Below the pieces are notes generated by a model, which was not told the origin of the DNA, made no database searches, and saw only the letters and a program-made list of their open reading frames with translations. A stretch of DNA of 64,000 nucleotides from Hippasteria phrygiana (taxonomy: Eukaryota > Echinodermata > Asteroidea > Valvatida > Goniasteridae), in assembly GCA_037893225.1 (NCBI GenBank), contig JAZGUH010000623.1, positions 248,001 to 312,000 of the forward strand, written 5' to 3'. Positions 1 to 12,479 of this stretch are shown piece after piece. How positions within the stretch are numbered: position 1 is the first letter of the stretch; the number at the start of each line of letters is the position of its first letter. The position numbers and the translations under genes are program-made.

Positions 1-32
1 AACCACAATTTCTGTTAACCTCTCTATCTTAC

Positions 33-3000
33 CTTGCTCAATTTCTTCTCAAATTCTACGATCTCTTCTATTCTTGCCTTGGCCTCTTGTTTCATCTGAG
101 CATGCTCCATAACCTCTGGCGAGCCTTTTAACCGAAGCAGGGGCACCACAGTGGCTCCCAGTTCAATGTAGGCATCCAGAATTTTCTGTAATCAATTTTT
201 GGGAAACGGCATTATATACAACAGAAGTTTACACGCATGCGCAAGCATTTAACACGACTGCCTTAACTACACTAACTCTCCTATGCACCTGGCCAAAATC
301 GACCCAGTTGTTGTACAGATCAAAACCTATCAAATGACAGATTGAAACACACACAAACTGTCAGAGTTGGTGTTTAGAGTTTTTGATAGGCTGTGATAGT
401 TATAAGTATAGGAGGGTTAAGTTAGTACAAATGTTATGATTTAGTAAACATGATTAAATTGGCCCTTAGGTTTAAAAATTTTAACAAATTTTGTAAAAAA
501 AAATTGAACAAATTTAAAGACTCCTGGGAAATGTTAATCTTAATGTCGCAGGTTCGAATCCCGCTCCTGCCAGTTTTCTTTGTTCACTTTCAAAATGTAT
601 TCAAATTTACCTAGTCAGTGTCCCTTGTGGATTGTTTGACGAATTAAAAAAATAAATGAGTAGGTATGGTAATGTGAATTTTAACAAGAATACGGCAAAT
701 GACTTACTGTATCATTACTTGCATAAATTTCTGGTGCAGAAAGGCCCAGACCAGACTGGTAAAACTAGAAACAAAGGTAAAACAGAACACTTACTCTTTG
801 CATCATTAACATATGATCATCAAATCAACAGACATTAATATAAAGAATGAACAAACAGTCCTTACACAGGGGCAAGTTCTAGGGGGTAGGGGGGTCTACA
901 CCCTCCCCTCCCCCACACTGAGCAATTGGTTTTTGCTGCGTTTGTATTAAAGTCTCAAAACAGCAAACTTTTTTTCAATTTTGTTCCTTTTGTTTTTATG
1001 CTAATAATCCGAGGCCCTTCCCAGTTGCAGGGGTGAGATTGGTCAAATATTTAAATTCCACGAAATCCACGAAAAATCCATGGAAAATCCACGAGGACCC
1101 CAGATCAACATATAGTTTGTATTTGCCTAAAGGTACCCCCTTAAAATATCCGTTTTTATTGGTCTATATCCACTTTTACAGGTAAAAACACCTTCAGGAC
1201 AACACCTCAGGAATTCCAGATTGCAAAAGAGATTCTTTAAAAATTCTTAAATCCCGACAAAAAATATAAAGAATAAACAAACGGTCCTTACACAGGAAAA
1301 AATCCTGACAAATCTGACGCCTGCAGTTGACAACCTTTTTTTGAGGTTTGTCCAAGTAAAACAAAAATCAGGCCTCACCACCCATAAAAAGATTGTTGCA
1401 TCCGCACCTGTTATATACTTCTTTTGTGATAAATTTTAAGTTTCTCAACCCCTTGACCCCGGATTTCATATGGGGGGTGCTGGGGCGCCATGCTGGCTTG
1501 TGCAGCCAAGCAAAACGGAAACAAGAGGCTTGTGCAGCCAAGCATAACGTACACAATACCCCAATAATGGTATGAAAATGCAGAAATTGGTGTGTATAGA
1601 CGTCAACCGGCCAGGTGGCAATTTTCAATCTGCACGTATTTGTGTCAACCGTACGCAAGGGGTTAAAATGGCACTTATGTGATCATTTTAATCAAAAACA
1701 ATCTCACAAACTTTACCTGCATTATATTTTCACTGGAGTTTCTATCGTCGGGACCAATGACCATAGTAAATAAGACAAACAACCTCATGTCATGAAGCTG
1801 TAGTAATGTCTGAGTGAGGCTCCACGATCCCTCATTCCATTGCCCGGCCGGTGTGCTGTTATCTAACAAAGTCCATCCACCAAGGGATTCTATCATCTAC
1901 AACATGCACCAAAAAAATAAATAATAATAATGTGGTATATTATACCACATTATATTATACTACTTGGAAACATTCAATGGCAATTGCGACAAATGAAAAA
2001 TCAATTTGAGGAAAGGGGCTCAAGGCCCACAGCAAGATTGTCCCTACCCCTACCACATTATCACTACATTTCAGTCCAAATTTTCTCCTTTAAAGGAAGA
2101 ATGGAAGAAAAGTTAATAACAGTAATTCTTAGTTCCCAAGATTTAAAAAAAGACCGCGTAAATAAATAAATACTCTCCCTCTTTTCTTTCATGTCACCTT
2201 TTTACTGAAGGGCACATACCGAAGTGATGATAAAAGTTGGATTGAATACAGGAAATCTATGGGAGCATTCATTGCTGTTACACCTGTTGCCATTTACCCA
2301 TGTAGTGATTTGGTGTCACCTGCTCAACCCTAAAATACCTACATGTACAACTTGACAGTAATGGGAAACTCTGCAATTTTACCCTGCTGTTAACTTGCAT
2401 CAAGGCTTGACATGGAGCAAGAAGACTAAACAGTTCCTGCTGTTATCTACACGTCGTCTGAAAACTGTCATAAAAAGAACTTCGGCATATACCTGTCTAG
2501 ATTATTGAATTAGTCCCATGCTGTTCCTGAATTGAGTTATACAGAAAGAAACCATTTTTGGGTGGCAACTGGCAATATGAAATCAAATTTCCCCTACACA
2601 AGAATCAAATTTCTAGATGCTGTGTGCTGTAGGTATATTTAGCCAGGAAATCACTAACCAAAAGTGCAACACACCCGGAAATACTTCACAGGGCAGCAAG
2701 TACATGTACGACTTGTAGCATAAGTCAACCCTCAACTTCTGGTTCAGGTTAATGCTACTTGTTCACCAACTGCGTTAGCTTGCGTTTTTATATATTGCAA
2801 AATTTTGCGGCAAATTTTTTCCGCCAAAATTTTCGATATATTGCGCTATTTGCAAATTTTGCAATTTGTTGCGATTTTTTGCAAAATGCTGTTGCCCACT
2901 TGCGCAAGAATTCGCAACAAATCGCAGATTGTGCTGCCTTGCGCTGCATTGCGCTCGTTGCGCATGCTTGCGTTAGGCCTGTACACTGCTTGCGATGCAT

Positions 3001-6000
3001 TGCAAAAGACGTCTAGTGAAGCTTGGCTTGCGCTATTTTTGGGCAGGTTCAAAACTAGCGCAACAGCTTGTGAAGTAATTTCACAAGCTAAATTTGCGCA
3101 AGCTTCGCAAGAACGCTTGCCCACTGCTGCGCTACTTGCGCTATCTTTGGCTTCGCAAGCTGGTGCAAGAAGTTTCGCAAGCTAACGCAGTTGGGCAATG
3201 TACATTAGTTTGACAAAGTTCTGAAAGTTTTGTCATAACATTGGCTTGCATGGTTCAGGTTTGTAGCTAATTGAAACTTGAAAGGGATTTGCCACGGGGT
3301 ACCCAGGATCACATGAGGCCTCTTTATGGCCTCTTTGACAGATGCCAGGGCTGATAAAATCATCATAATAAAAAAAAATGTTGATTTAAATCAGATTTTG
3401 TTTCCAATAAATTTTTTTTTTTATCATTTGCTTGCTTGCGGCCATCGACATGCTTTGGGGAATTCTTGTGGCTTTCACTCAGGAGTCAAATGAAAAAAAA
3501 AAAAAAAAAAAAAAAAAAGCATTTAATTAACCAAAACAGAAAAAAACTTTCCGAATGGACCAACTGAATTTGGTTCAGTTTGGAAGTGCCAAGTTTGCCG
3601 AATTTCAGTTTGGTTCAGTTTTGCTCAGGCTAGCACATTAAATATGTATGTTTTTAATAAGTAATTTTTTTGGCCGAAAATGAGATTTTTATAAACCTGG
3701 GTATGAAAAAAGTTATAAGGAAAAAGCCAGATATGAATGAATCTCACGTGTAATAATGGTTCCGCTTTGCCTATCTCCGCGATACTGTCATTCATGCATG
3801 TCCGGTAGTACGTCTTCGCCTTATATAATGCTTGACTGTGCACCCCTTTGTATTCATAATCATCTCTTTCCAGAAGCTGAGGAAACAATAAGAAAATCAT
3901 TGGGATGTAGTGACATAGACGAAGCTGGAAAAAAATCACAAATTTGTATTTTATTTGACCTTAACATAAAATAATACAACAAAAGTAGAAAAACAAGACA
4001 AAATCATTAACGAAGACAAACAAAATGGCAAATATACACATTGATAGACGATGTCAGGAGGTATTAAAATTAGACAAGCATCCCTCCCTCTTGTAAAAGA
4101 AGGTATAAATTAAATGTACACAATAACCCAGTGATGTAGTTGAGACCATCACAAGACCACACAAGACCCTGCAAGAGCACAAGACCAGCACAAGACCTTC
4201 AGTCTTAATTCAAGTCTCAAACGATTCAAATTAACTGTAATAAAAGCATTCCTTTGTCATGGTTTATGTCTGTAACAAGCCGGTCTTTTGAATTTTCTTG
4301 TGCATGGTCTTGTGCCTGGTCTTGTGATGGTTTCGACTACATCACTGCAATAACCTGTGAAACATGTTAGCACAGAATTTTCTGCTAAGTTGAGCAACGA
4401 TTCCTTGCTTGAGATAAGCGGAACCATGAAATTGGGTCATATTTCCAGACACAAGCTTGTGAATACAAATGAACAACACACTTACCTTTCTTATTAGTAT
4501 TTTGTTGTCGAGCGCTAGCTTTCCAAAATAGCTCCATTTGGACTTGTCTTCAGGGATGTTCGTCACCTCTGTGTATTTGCCGCAAGCGTACTGGTAGAAA
4601 TCTTGGCACGGATCGGAATTCAGATCCATGACTTTCAGTATGTTCGCTGTAGCCTGGATGCATCGAGGCTCGGCACATGCTGTCTACAGAGAAAGTCAAA
4701 CATCTGGTGTCTGTAACTTTTACCAGTTACAGGCCTCATTTTTAATAAATTGCCAAATATGAAATATGGTGTATGGTCTTGATTGCATAGCTTGAAATAT
4801 GCCAACTATCTTGATGAATAGTTTCGACTCGTGTGGAATTTTAGAAATCAATAAATTAGCTGGCCTAATGTTTCGACCTGAAGCAAGTTCATTCTCAAAG
4901 GCAAATTCTGGAAAGGAGACAATTTCCGAAGTTGGTAAATTTGGGATCATTTATTTATTGATGTTTTAATTACCCATTCAGTGTATTAGCACCATTTTCT
5001 CTCAAGTCCCAATTTTTTTTATTTATTTGAGAGAAGACAACGAAGGAAATTTCAGTTTTAGTAGTGGCAGGAAAAGCCAAGAGAGCATTTACTCCTGGGG
5101 GAAAACCCACACAATCCACATACATGTAGTCCACATTTGGATGCAAATCGAACCAGAGTCACCAGAGGTTAGGGTTGTCCCGAATATACCGAATATTCTA
5201 ATATTCAATCGTCAACCGAATATTCCAATACCTTTTTGCCGGTTTGAATATTCGGAAAAAATATATATGCACGAAAAGTTACGGCACTTAGCAGTGTCAA
5301 ATGCAGAATGTTTGTCGACGGTAACTTTTTGTGGACGGAGGTTATTGTTCCCGTCTGCAAACAAATCTGACAAAAACGCAGGCTGGAGTTTGGTTTCTTG
5401 TTATATGTCCCATAATGATCTTGATACAGTAGGCGCGTGCAAAAAATGTCGATCGGGCAGTTTATAATATCGATCGGCGCACGTAAAACAACGGCGTGCT
5501 TTGCGTGCAACTTTTTACTGGCGCGACATGCAACTGCAGCTGACGCGTGAAAAACTTGATCGGCGAGTATCGAATATTCGAATAATCGGTCAAACCTAGT
5601 TTTGAATAATCGAATACTTAATTATTTGAAAATGAACAGCCCTACCAGAGGTAGAACTCAAAGAAAGAACTACACGTACTTCACCAAACTGATCATCAAA
5701 TCAATTGCTAGAGAATAAATTCAAGTCAAATCTCAAGTTAATATTGTCCACGTTTGAATCAAAATCTCAGAATGAACTAACCTGACACGGTTTGTTGAGC
5801 ACAAAGCCAAATGCCACTACAGCCAGTGCCAGAAGCAACAAACAACAGACTGTAAGCACCCCCATGCAGCGATCGTTTCGTTCTTGAGAGAGATTCTGCC
5901 ACCGGACTGCCGGACCTGCCAAAGAACAAGGAAGTAGATCAAGGATAAAAACAGATGTAAACATCCCAACATGCCCCTTTGATCAGAGTGTTTTAATTGA

Positions 6001-9000
6001 CCCAACTAACACCTTGAAATTCTAAAAGCTCAAAAAGATTCTTTGACGGCTCATTGTCGTTCACTTTGAAGTGAAACCTTGGCCAAAATAACCAACCAGG
6101 TAGCAAAATTTCATGCAAATATCTAGAAACATATTGAGAGCATGGAGGATGGCCATGGCCGAGGTTTGAAAAAAAAAAAAAAAAAGACCACCTGGCCATA
6201 CTTTAATGTACTCAATCCATTGCTTGCCTATTGTTTGTGTTACGCTCCGCGACACAACCCCGGATTAAAGACTAAAATTAGAATGATGGCATAAGCTTTC
6301 ATAACTACAGCTACTTCATCATCAGATGCAAATCTGTACTACGAAAGCTTATGCCATAATTCTAATTTGAGTTGGTCTCCTACCTTCAATATTTATCTGT
6401 ATTTAGCTGTCTGACACGGCTGTATAGAACTTTTATGGAAATATCCGTCACACAATATTCCATCAATAAAGAAAAATTTAATACCTTTTAAGGTAGAAAA
6501 GCAATATGAAAAACAACTGAGACCTCACTCGGACACAAATGATTCCAATCTGCTGTCCAGTCTGTTGTCATATATCATACTGGCTACTATTCAAGGCTTC
6601 TACTGAATTCTAGGCTACGTGTACATTGCACCTTGCTGTTACTATTTTGACAGGAAATCCTCAAGTTGCCAGGAAAAACAACTTCACCTGAGCAATTATC
6701 TATCAGATTATTTTCCTGTTATTCCTTTCTCCGTGTTTGTTCACAGCAACAAGTGAGTTTTATATTAAACGTACAAGTGCAATATAATAATACAACACAA
6801 ACTGTACAGCACAATAAATACAATAAATACAATAAATACAAAATGGTGTGATTAAAATGTGTACGGATGTCACATCTGTACACAACTACACAAGTTAAAA
6901 ACACCAAAAGTGTCAAAAAATCCCTAAAAACAAAGCATGGATCATGGAGCTGCTTTTGATGCATAAAACAACTTTTCACAGCCAGGAAAAATTTGTAGAC
7001 AACTTTCTAACCCCCACCTAAAAAATAAAATATATGATGTGTGCCCAGGGAAGGGGGAGAACTAACTAATGGGAGAAACCCACCGGATATAAAGTTTTAA
7101 AACAATGAAAAAAGTGCAACAATCCTCACTCATTAACACTCCTGTTCTCAAGGCCAAAATGGAGCCAGCTACTACCCTATATATATCAAAACCTATCAAG
7201 TGACAGGTTGAAACACACATAAACTGTGAGAGTTGGTGGGTAGAGTTTTTGATAGGCTGCGATATATATAATCATAGGAGGGTTTTAATAAATGATTAAT
7301 TTTATCACCGTGAATTGGTGCATGCAATCATGGAGGAGTATTGTATCTTGGCAATATGCCACTTACAATACATGCTTGGACGCAATTAGTTTTTCCTTTC
7401 TCCATGCTCAAATCCAAGCCCAAAAAATGGAAAAAGTAACAGGTTAGATTCCACGGCAACTGTACCTTTTCCCTCACCAAGATATATCCACCTGTGTGTT
7501 CACTATGCTAATGATCTAAAAGGCGGAGTAAATTTCCAGCATTGAGCAGATGACAAATATTCTAGCAGCAGTCTTGCCAGATCAGAGGACAGCACAGCAA
7601 TGAACTGCTTCGAGAAGGAATTCCAGAACAGCCCTTTCTCTTTCCAACCCCCTGTGTGGTAACCTTGGATATTAAATGGAGAGCCTTAGGGATTTCCAAA
7701 ACTTGATAAACAAATTGGCCCATGGAAAATCGTACATTGTTTCTGCCCAAAAATCAAAAGGGAAACTTATCCTCACCTGGAAAGACCGGTTCATACTTCA
7801 CGCGAATGCGAAGCAAATCTGACGTCATGGAACACTCGCAGTGAAGATTGAAATGTGCAGCACGAATATTTGGCGTCGATGTCATAAATTTGCTTCGCAT
7901 TCGTATTCGCGTGAAGTATGAAGATGAACCGGCCTTTAATTGGGAGATTTTACCTGAGATCAAGGTTGTGTGAGGGACAGGGTGTGTCTGTTTTTGTAAC
8001 CATAGCAACTCTGACCAAGGTGTGACCATGAGAAATATCAAATGAGAGTTATAATATGCATTCATAATTTAATTCAAAGCATCTAGACTAACTCAAGGTG
8101 AAATCTATAAATTTATGACTTAGTCGTGTAAGCGTAGTTAATCTGTTTTTCACGCCAAACTTGTTTATTTAACCAATAGGTCCGATGACGTTTCGATCCT
8201 GACAGAATCTTTCTCAACGGCTTTAAGAAAGATTCTGCTCGGATCAAAAGGTCAGGTGCTCTGAATTTTGATTCAATTCCAGGTAATTCCAGTTAGCAAG
8301 AGCAGGATGTTATTCTTTCATTTGTTTATTAAGAATCTGTTTATTTTGTGGGAGTTGGGTTTTGTCTACTTTATTTGCTCTAAACTGAGATAAAATTTGC
8401 GAGGGTTACCCATGACAGTGGGTAAATTTCAAATGGAATAATCTAACATTGGGCCTTGATTCGCCATCATGCCTATACAACAAACTTTGCACTAGACTTT
8501 CACGGGTGGATGCAGGGATTTTTGTGGGGTTGTAGGGGGTCAAGTTGGACTTTTTTACCTGTAAAAGCAACAAAAAAAGGTTGCCGAATAGGACTGGTCT
8601 GAAACAATATGCATAAATACAAAAAAATACCACCAAAAATAAGCTTGGTGAACCATGGAGGAAGCCTCCATGGGTGAACTGGCCGGATTTCACACAGTTA
8701 TGTTTAAAAATTCAGAATAAAACTTGTAAAAAAAATTAAATTGGCAAGTGGGGCAATAAATCTGCCCCCGATTGTCCAACTTCACAGAAGTTGGCTTGTT
8801 AAATTAACATTTCACTGTTACTGTTGCTAAATAATCATACACCGATTCCAATCAAATTGACCTAGCCAGGGAAATTTCTGTAAGAACAGTTTTCCAAGCC
8901 ATCCCCAGTGGACTAAACACATAAAGGTCAGACTCGCAGTGAGTCGTGTGCAACCACAGCTTCAGGAAAATTAATATTTGTAGGCCAAGTAAAATAAACT

Positions 9001-9984
9001 ACTGAGATTCTAAAGTTACAACAGTTGCCAAGGGAACTCAGCACCTCAGGTAAACATAGAGCTCTGCACACATGTGTCTGTCATTTAAGTTGATTTTTTC
9101 CAAGTTAAGATTGTGGCTACCACACCAATCCAATGGAAGGCCCTGATTTAAATAGAGTATCATGCTATTATCCCTAACCATGCTAAATCCAACAATTTCA
9201 ATATGACTCCCTGGGGGATTAGGTTAAACAATGTACTTGCAATGCTGTAGTTTGCCAAAAAGCACAAAAGGTTATCAATTGTTATTAATAAATTAAAGAA
9301 AAGAATAGCAATCACAATTGGGGGACTTGATCATTTCAAGTAAATGTAAGTACGTAAATACTAATTAAAATGTATCCCCACCCCCCCCCCCCCCCCCCCC
9401 CCACCAGCCCCTCCTCCCTCCCCCTCCCTCCCTCTCCCCTCCCGAATTTTGTTTTGACACATAAACATTTTTTTGTCATCTTTCCTCAAAAAATCTGCCA
9501 GGCCCGACTCGTCGCCTAAAACAAATTCCCTACAAGTACACATTAGATTTAGAGACGATACATTTGTTAGGCATAGAGTGACCAGGAATCAAGAAATTTG
9601 TTGATATTTTCAAACGTGACCGAAGTCAACAAATTTAATCTCCCAACAAATAAGTGATTTTCTTTTGGTGGTAGGCACTTGTGTGTGTTGGGTGGGACTT
9701 TTTTACATTGCATAATAGAATCCAGCCCGACCTTTAGATAAAGCTGAGAACATCATTTTTTTACAAACAAAATTGATGTAACATTTAAAGAAAGGGGAGC
9801 ACTTAATTAAATAACCTAAATAAAGAAAAACTTATCGAGAAAATTCTTTATTGTTTTGGTACTCACGCATCCAGTAGCGATAATCATCACTGGTGTCACC
9901 GCTCAACAGGGCTGTCGTAGATTCCACATCATCCCTGTGCCATTCTGAGCTATCCATGAGGTCTGCTATCTCATTGGTTGACAT
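33..9984 (-). CDS. M13 zinc metallopeptidase, endothelin-converting-enzyme/neprilysin-like, 5' part (3' end outside window)
   Basis: Type II membrane peptidase family that trims bioactive peptides. Coding exons in transcript order: 9867-9984, 5782-5915, 4486-4683, 3748-3876, 1717-1896, 33-185; all have GT/AG borders and phases join. The start codon at 9984 opens MSTNEIADLMDSS; a cytosolic tail of about 56 residues is followed by one hydrophobic span (about residues 57-79, rich in L, A and V), then the M13 ectodomain start: a Cys pair, DPCQDFYQYACGKY, IPEDKSKW, YYRTCMN, AEPLL and LGGW. The HExxH zinc site lies beyond the left edge. The family usually has about 20 residues with an LPSRxYYL motif between the last two exons; I could not find them between 186 and 1716, so that exon is missing, diverged or not assembled here. 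ECE versus other M13 members cannot be settled from the N-terminal half. An untranslated upstream exon is possible. Confidence 0.88.
271..420. mobile_element. TTAA-type MITE, family A copy 1
   Basis: Ends resemble TTAACCCTCCTAT in inverted orientation (right end TATAGGAGGGTTAA). The interior has complementary blocks, AAAACCTATCAAA on the left and TTTTGATAGGCTG on the right. Related copies are at 7133-7288, 44526-44674 and 63171-63303. The TTAA ends suggest a piggyBac- or Kolobok-like mobiliser; no transposase is present. Confidence 0.65.
1445..1666. mobile_element. TTAA-type MITE, family B copy (CCCCTTG ends)
   Basis: Left end TCAACCCCTTGACCCCGG and right end CCGTACGCAAGGGGTTAA form an inverted pair. 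The interior has the family words GGCTTGTGCAGCCAAGC and GGCCAGGTGGCAATTTT, seen again at 33531, 36207, 40853, 42336 and 52480. There is no coding content. Confidence 0.6.
2766..3196. mobile_element. TTGCG-rich inverted-repeat element
   Basis: Terminal inverted repeats CCAACTGCGTTAGCTTGCG / CGCAAGCTAACGCAGTTGG enclose about 400 bases built from degenerate TTGCG/CGCAA words on both strands. I found no clear target duplication. It lies in an M13 gene intron; the reading frames across it are low-complexity artefacts. Confidence 0.65.
4129..4347. mobile_element. hAT-type MITE with 8-bp target duplication CAATAACC
   Basis: 219 bp. Left end CAGTGATGTAGTTGAGACC, right end reading inward CAGTGATGTAGTCGAAACC, then CATCACAAGACC on both arms. 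It is flanked by perfect 8-bp repeats CAATAACC (4121-4128 and 4348-4355). The same family occurs at 51586, 53273 and 61959. It lies in an M13 intron, only 138 bp from the exon at 4486-4683. Confidence 0.9.
5170..5644. mobile_element. hAT-type non-autonomous element, target duplication CCAGAGGT
   Basis: 475 bp. Ends TAGGGTTGTCC and, inverted, TAGGGCTGTTC. It is flanked by perfect 8-bp duplications CCAGAGGT (5162-5169, 5645-5652). Subterminal zones are rich in GAATATTCG-like words. No transposase; reading frames inside are fortuitous. It lies in the M13 intron before the membrane-anchor exon. Confidence 0.88.
6262..6365. mobile_element. Inverted pair of Penelope-like hammerhead-type sequences
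   Basis: The minus strand carries CTGATGA (6319-6325), a short pairing arm with TGTA loop, then GAAA (6297-6300) followed by GCTTATGCC; GCAT before the core can pair with ATGC after it. The plus strand repeats CGAAAGCTTATGCC at about 6341-6355, so two half-copies face each other. The CUGAUGA...GAAA order matches hammerhead ribozymes of Penelope-like retroelements. A 3-nt insertion after the first core block makes activity doubtful. Confidence 0.5.
7133..7288. mobile_element. TTAA-type MITE, family A copy 2
   Basis: Begins TTAACACTCCTGTTCTC and ends ATAGGAGGGTTTTAA. It shares the block CAAAACCTATCAAGTGACAG and the complementary TTTTTGATAGGCTG with the copies at 271, 44526 and 63171. Confidence 0.65.
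7786..7932. mobile_element. Foldback MITE, CCGGTTCATAC ends, copy 1
   Basis: 147 bp with near-complementary arms: left CCGGTTCATACTTCACGCG, right CGCGTGAAGTATGAAGATGAACCGG read inward. A second copy lies at 20558-20708 inside the foldback element. The target duplication is unclear. Confidence 0.7.
8181..8255. mobile_element. Second inverted pair of degenerate hammerhead-like sequences
   Basis: The minus strand reads TTGAGAAAGATTCTG...GATCGAAACGTC, and the plus strand reads TTTAAGAAAGATTCTG...GATCAAAAGGTC: two facing versions of the repeat whose intact form is CTGANGA, stem, CGAAACGTC. Both have lost core bases. This resembles Penelope-like element terminal repeats. Confidence 0.4.
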
Positions 9985-12318
9985 TCTCCTACCCAAAAAT
10001 CTCTTCCACAGCTTACGAAAGCTGGGCTTTCTTCCTTAGGCACAAGGGTAACTGTGAAATTAACAGAGCATGAAAGAATGGGCTTCAATTTTCTTGTCCA
10101 CTCATTAAGTATTTCTTGTTCATTTTTCCAGACTATGTCTTATACATTTTTGAGAATCTTCACACCAGTTTCCGAGAGCAAACTTATCGAAAGTCACACA
10201 GACCAACCCTTCTACTTGTACGTGTATATTCACTGTTCATAAACCTGCGCATATTCTGGTTAAATATGTGGTCATGAGTTGCTTAAACTATTTTATGCAT
10301 CGACACCATTTCCACTGGTAACAATTTACTGCAAAAATTTGTGATTTCATCAGACACGTACAACATATCACCATAGCAAACCAAATTACCAGGAATGCAT
10401 TTCACAGAAATTAAGTTTTTGGTATCTTTTAAAATTTGAAAGAAAACCCCCAAAATAATTTGACATTTTTGTGTTAAGTGTACATGTACAATTTCCTCAA
10501 TAAAATGACATTGAATATCCTGTAGGTTGTTTGCCAATCAATTTCTGATATACATGTACATGTGTATGTACATACAGTCGTACTTCCCCAATACGTCCGA
10601 GGACAATGCTTTGTGTTTCCTATTGTTCCTTTAATATAACCAACCCCCATAGACTAAGCACGTATCCTTACGTTCGAGGACCGATTTCAATAAAGGACTC
10701 TACGTTCAAGGCCTGAAAGGTTTCTTTGTGTTTCCTTTCTTCTCTTGTCCTCGGAGATATATACAGTGCACGTATACGCGGACTGTCTAAAATGAACACG
10801 TAGCATTGTTTTTTGTTGACAGAGTACTTGAGAAATGAATGACAAATGACAAACACCTGTTGCCGTTTCCCATGTTGTGAATAAAATGTAAATGTACGGA
10901 CTGCATCTACTGGGAAAAACAACATAAATTTATTATATAATAAATAATTAATGTTCCCCCTAATTTATGGATTGTTCTAAAACAGCAACAAATAATACCC
11001 CCACAAAAATACCAAATAATAGAAAACTGTCAGTTTTAGCCATGTTTCCAATAAATACAATTTATAACTAAAAATAACCCCAAGAATTAGAAAATAAAAT
11101 ACTCCAGATTCACAGTTCATCCATAATTTATATCGCAGCCTTTTGGAAAGTTTCATGGCTAATCCCTCCTCCCCCCCGCCCTTTCGCTGCCCCACCCCCA
11201 TTGTGGGGATTGTCACTTAAGATGTAACCAAATCTCAATCTCTCAGTGGGGCACCATTCTCCTCTGTGTGCAAAAGTATATATAGGCAGTGGTGGTGCCA
11301 GACTGCAAATTATTTTTTTGGGGGGGGGGGGGGTGGAGGGGCAAAGAAACATTTTTTTTGGGGGGGGGGGCAATCAAAATACTAACTGCATACTGATGTA
11401 CAATATATAAAAAATGTAAACCACAGACTGACTGAAATAAACATCAACGGCCATGTGGAGAGTGTTTGTCTACCAAAGTTTGTAATAACACTACGGGCCA
11501 ACTGTCGGAACCAACATTTCACTTTTTACTGTCAACTACAGTTCTGATTCTGAACAGCAAAGGAAATGAACAGGTTTAATTTCTAAGTCATGTGAGGAGG
11601 AGCAAACTGGAGGGACGAGAAAAATGTGAGGGGGGGGGGGGGGTCCAAATGCTCCCCCCCCCCCCTCGCCACTAAGTATGGAACTGTCTTTTTTCAAATT
11701 TCTACTCACAGAAGTCCCCACACCAGGGCACAACAAAAATTTGGGTGGGGCAGGGCATGAGGGGGAGGTGGTTGATACATGTAGGTGCACTGACAGCCAT
11801 GAGTTTGTCCTTAATGTTACTGCTATCCGATGAAGTCACTGTAGCTACGAAAGCTTGTGCCATAATTTTAATACTAGCTAGTATCCAATTGACTAACACG
11901 GCTGTACGGTAAACAATTCTGCTATCAGTATCACATTGTAAAAGCCCCAAGTAAAAAAAAACAAGTACAAATTATTTATTGGCCAATCCATCAGGGGTAT
12001 CAGTCACATAATTTATCATATAATAGACTAATCTGGCGACCAAAATTAGAAGCATTTTACTGCGGTGGCACCACTCTCGTGTGCGTGTTTTACGCACGCG
12101 CTCCACGCAGCTTCGACCAACAGGGTGTTTACAACTTGCCAAAATGAGCACGCGACTCAAATTAAAGAACGCGGGCAGCCTGCACGCGAGCGCGGCACCA
12201 CCGTAAAAATGGCTTCTAATTTTGTTCGGCGAATTCCTGTATAGGACTTACCTGCTCTAAATGTAATGCCATCAGCTCAACAACTCTACCCACAGTTGAA
12301 ACGCATACAGAATGTGGT
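9985..12318. other. Spacer upstream of the M13 gene, no gene seen
   Basis: Contains the presumed 5' flank of the M13 gene, poly-G/poly-C tracts (about 11323-11372 and 11631-11667) and a hammerhead-like fragment near 11815-11905. No conserved protein segment was recognised on either strand. Confidence 0.5.
11815..11905 (+). mobile_element. Penelope-like hammerhead-type fragment
   Basis: CCGATGA (11827-11833), a poorly paired arm with TGTA loop, then CGAAAGCTTGTGCCATAAT. This is the same family as 6262-6365. The second core base is C instead of U, which should abolish self-cleavage. Confidence 0.45.
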
Positions 12319-12479
12319 GTGACGACACTCACATACCATCATCGCTTGAATGTACACAGATCTAACTACACAGGGATGTACATTTTCTCATCGAGATCAT
12401 GGATTCTATTTAAAGGAATTAAATCGGATTTTTATGACTTGAATACATGCAGGACAGCTGGTACTATGATTTTCACCTC

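Larger units (their letters stand above)
186..1716. other. M13 gene intron with mobile-element debris
   Basis: No coding exon recognised. It holds a TTAA-type MITE (271-420), a tRNA-like fragment near 548-575 (T-arm-like GGTTCGAATCC) and a second TTAA-type MITE (1445-1666). The family-expected short exon with LPxRxYY should lie here and was not seen. Confidence 0.5.

Noticed and set aside
1010..1045. FDQS-like minus-strand residues as the missing M13 exon
   Set aside because: The following residues (HPCNWEGP) do not match LPxRxYY and no splice sites fit.
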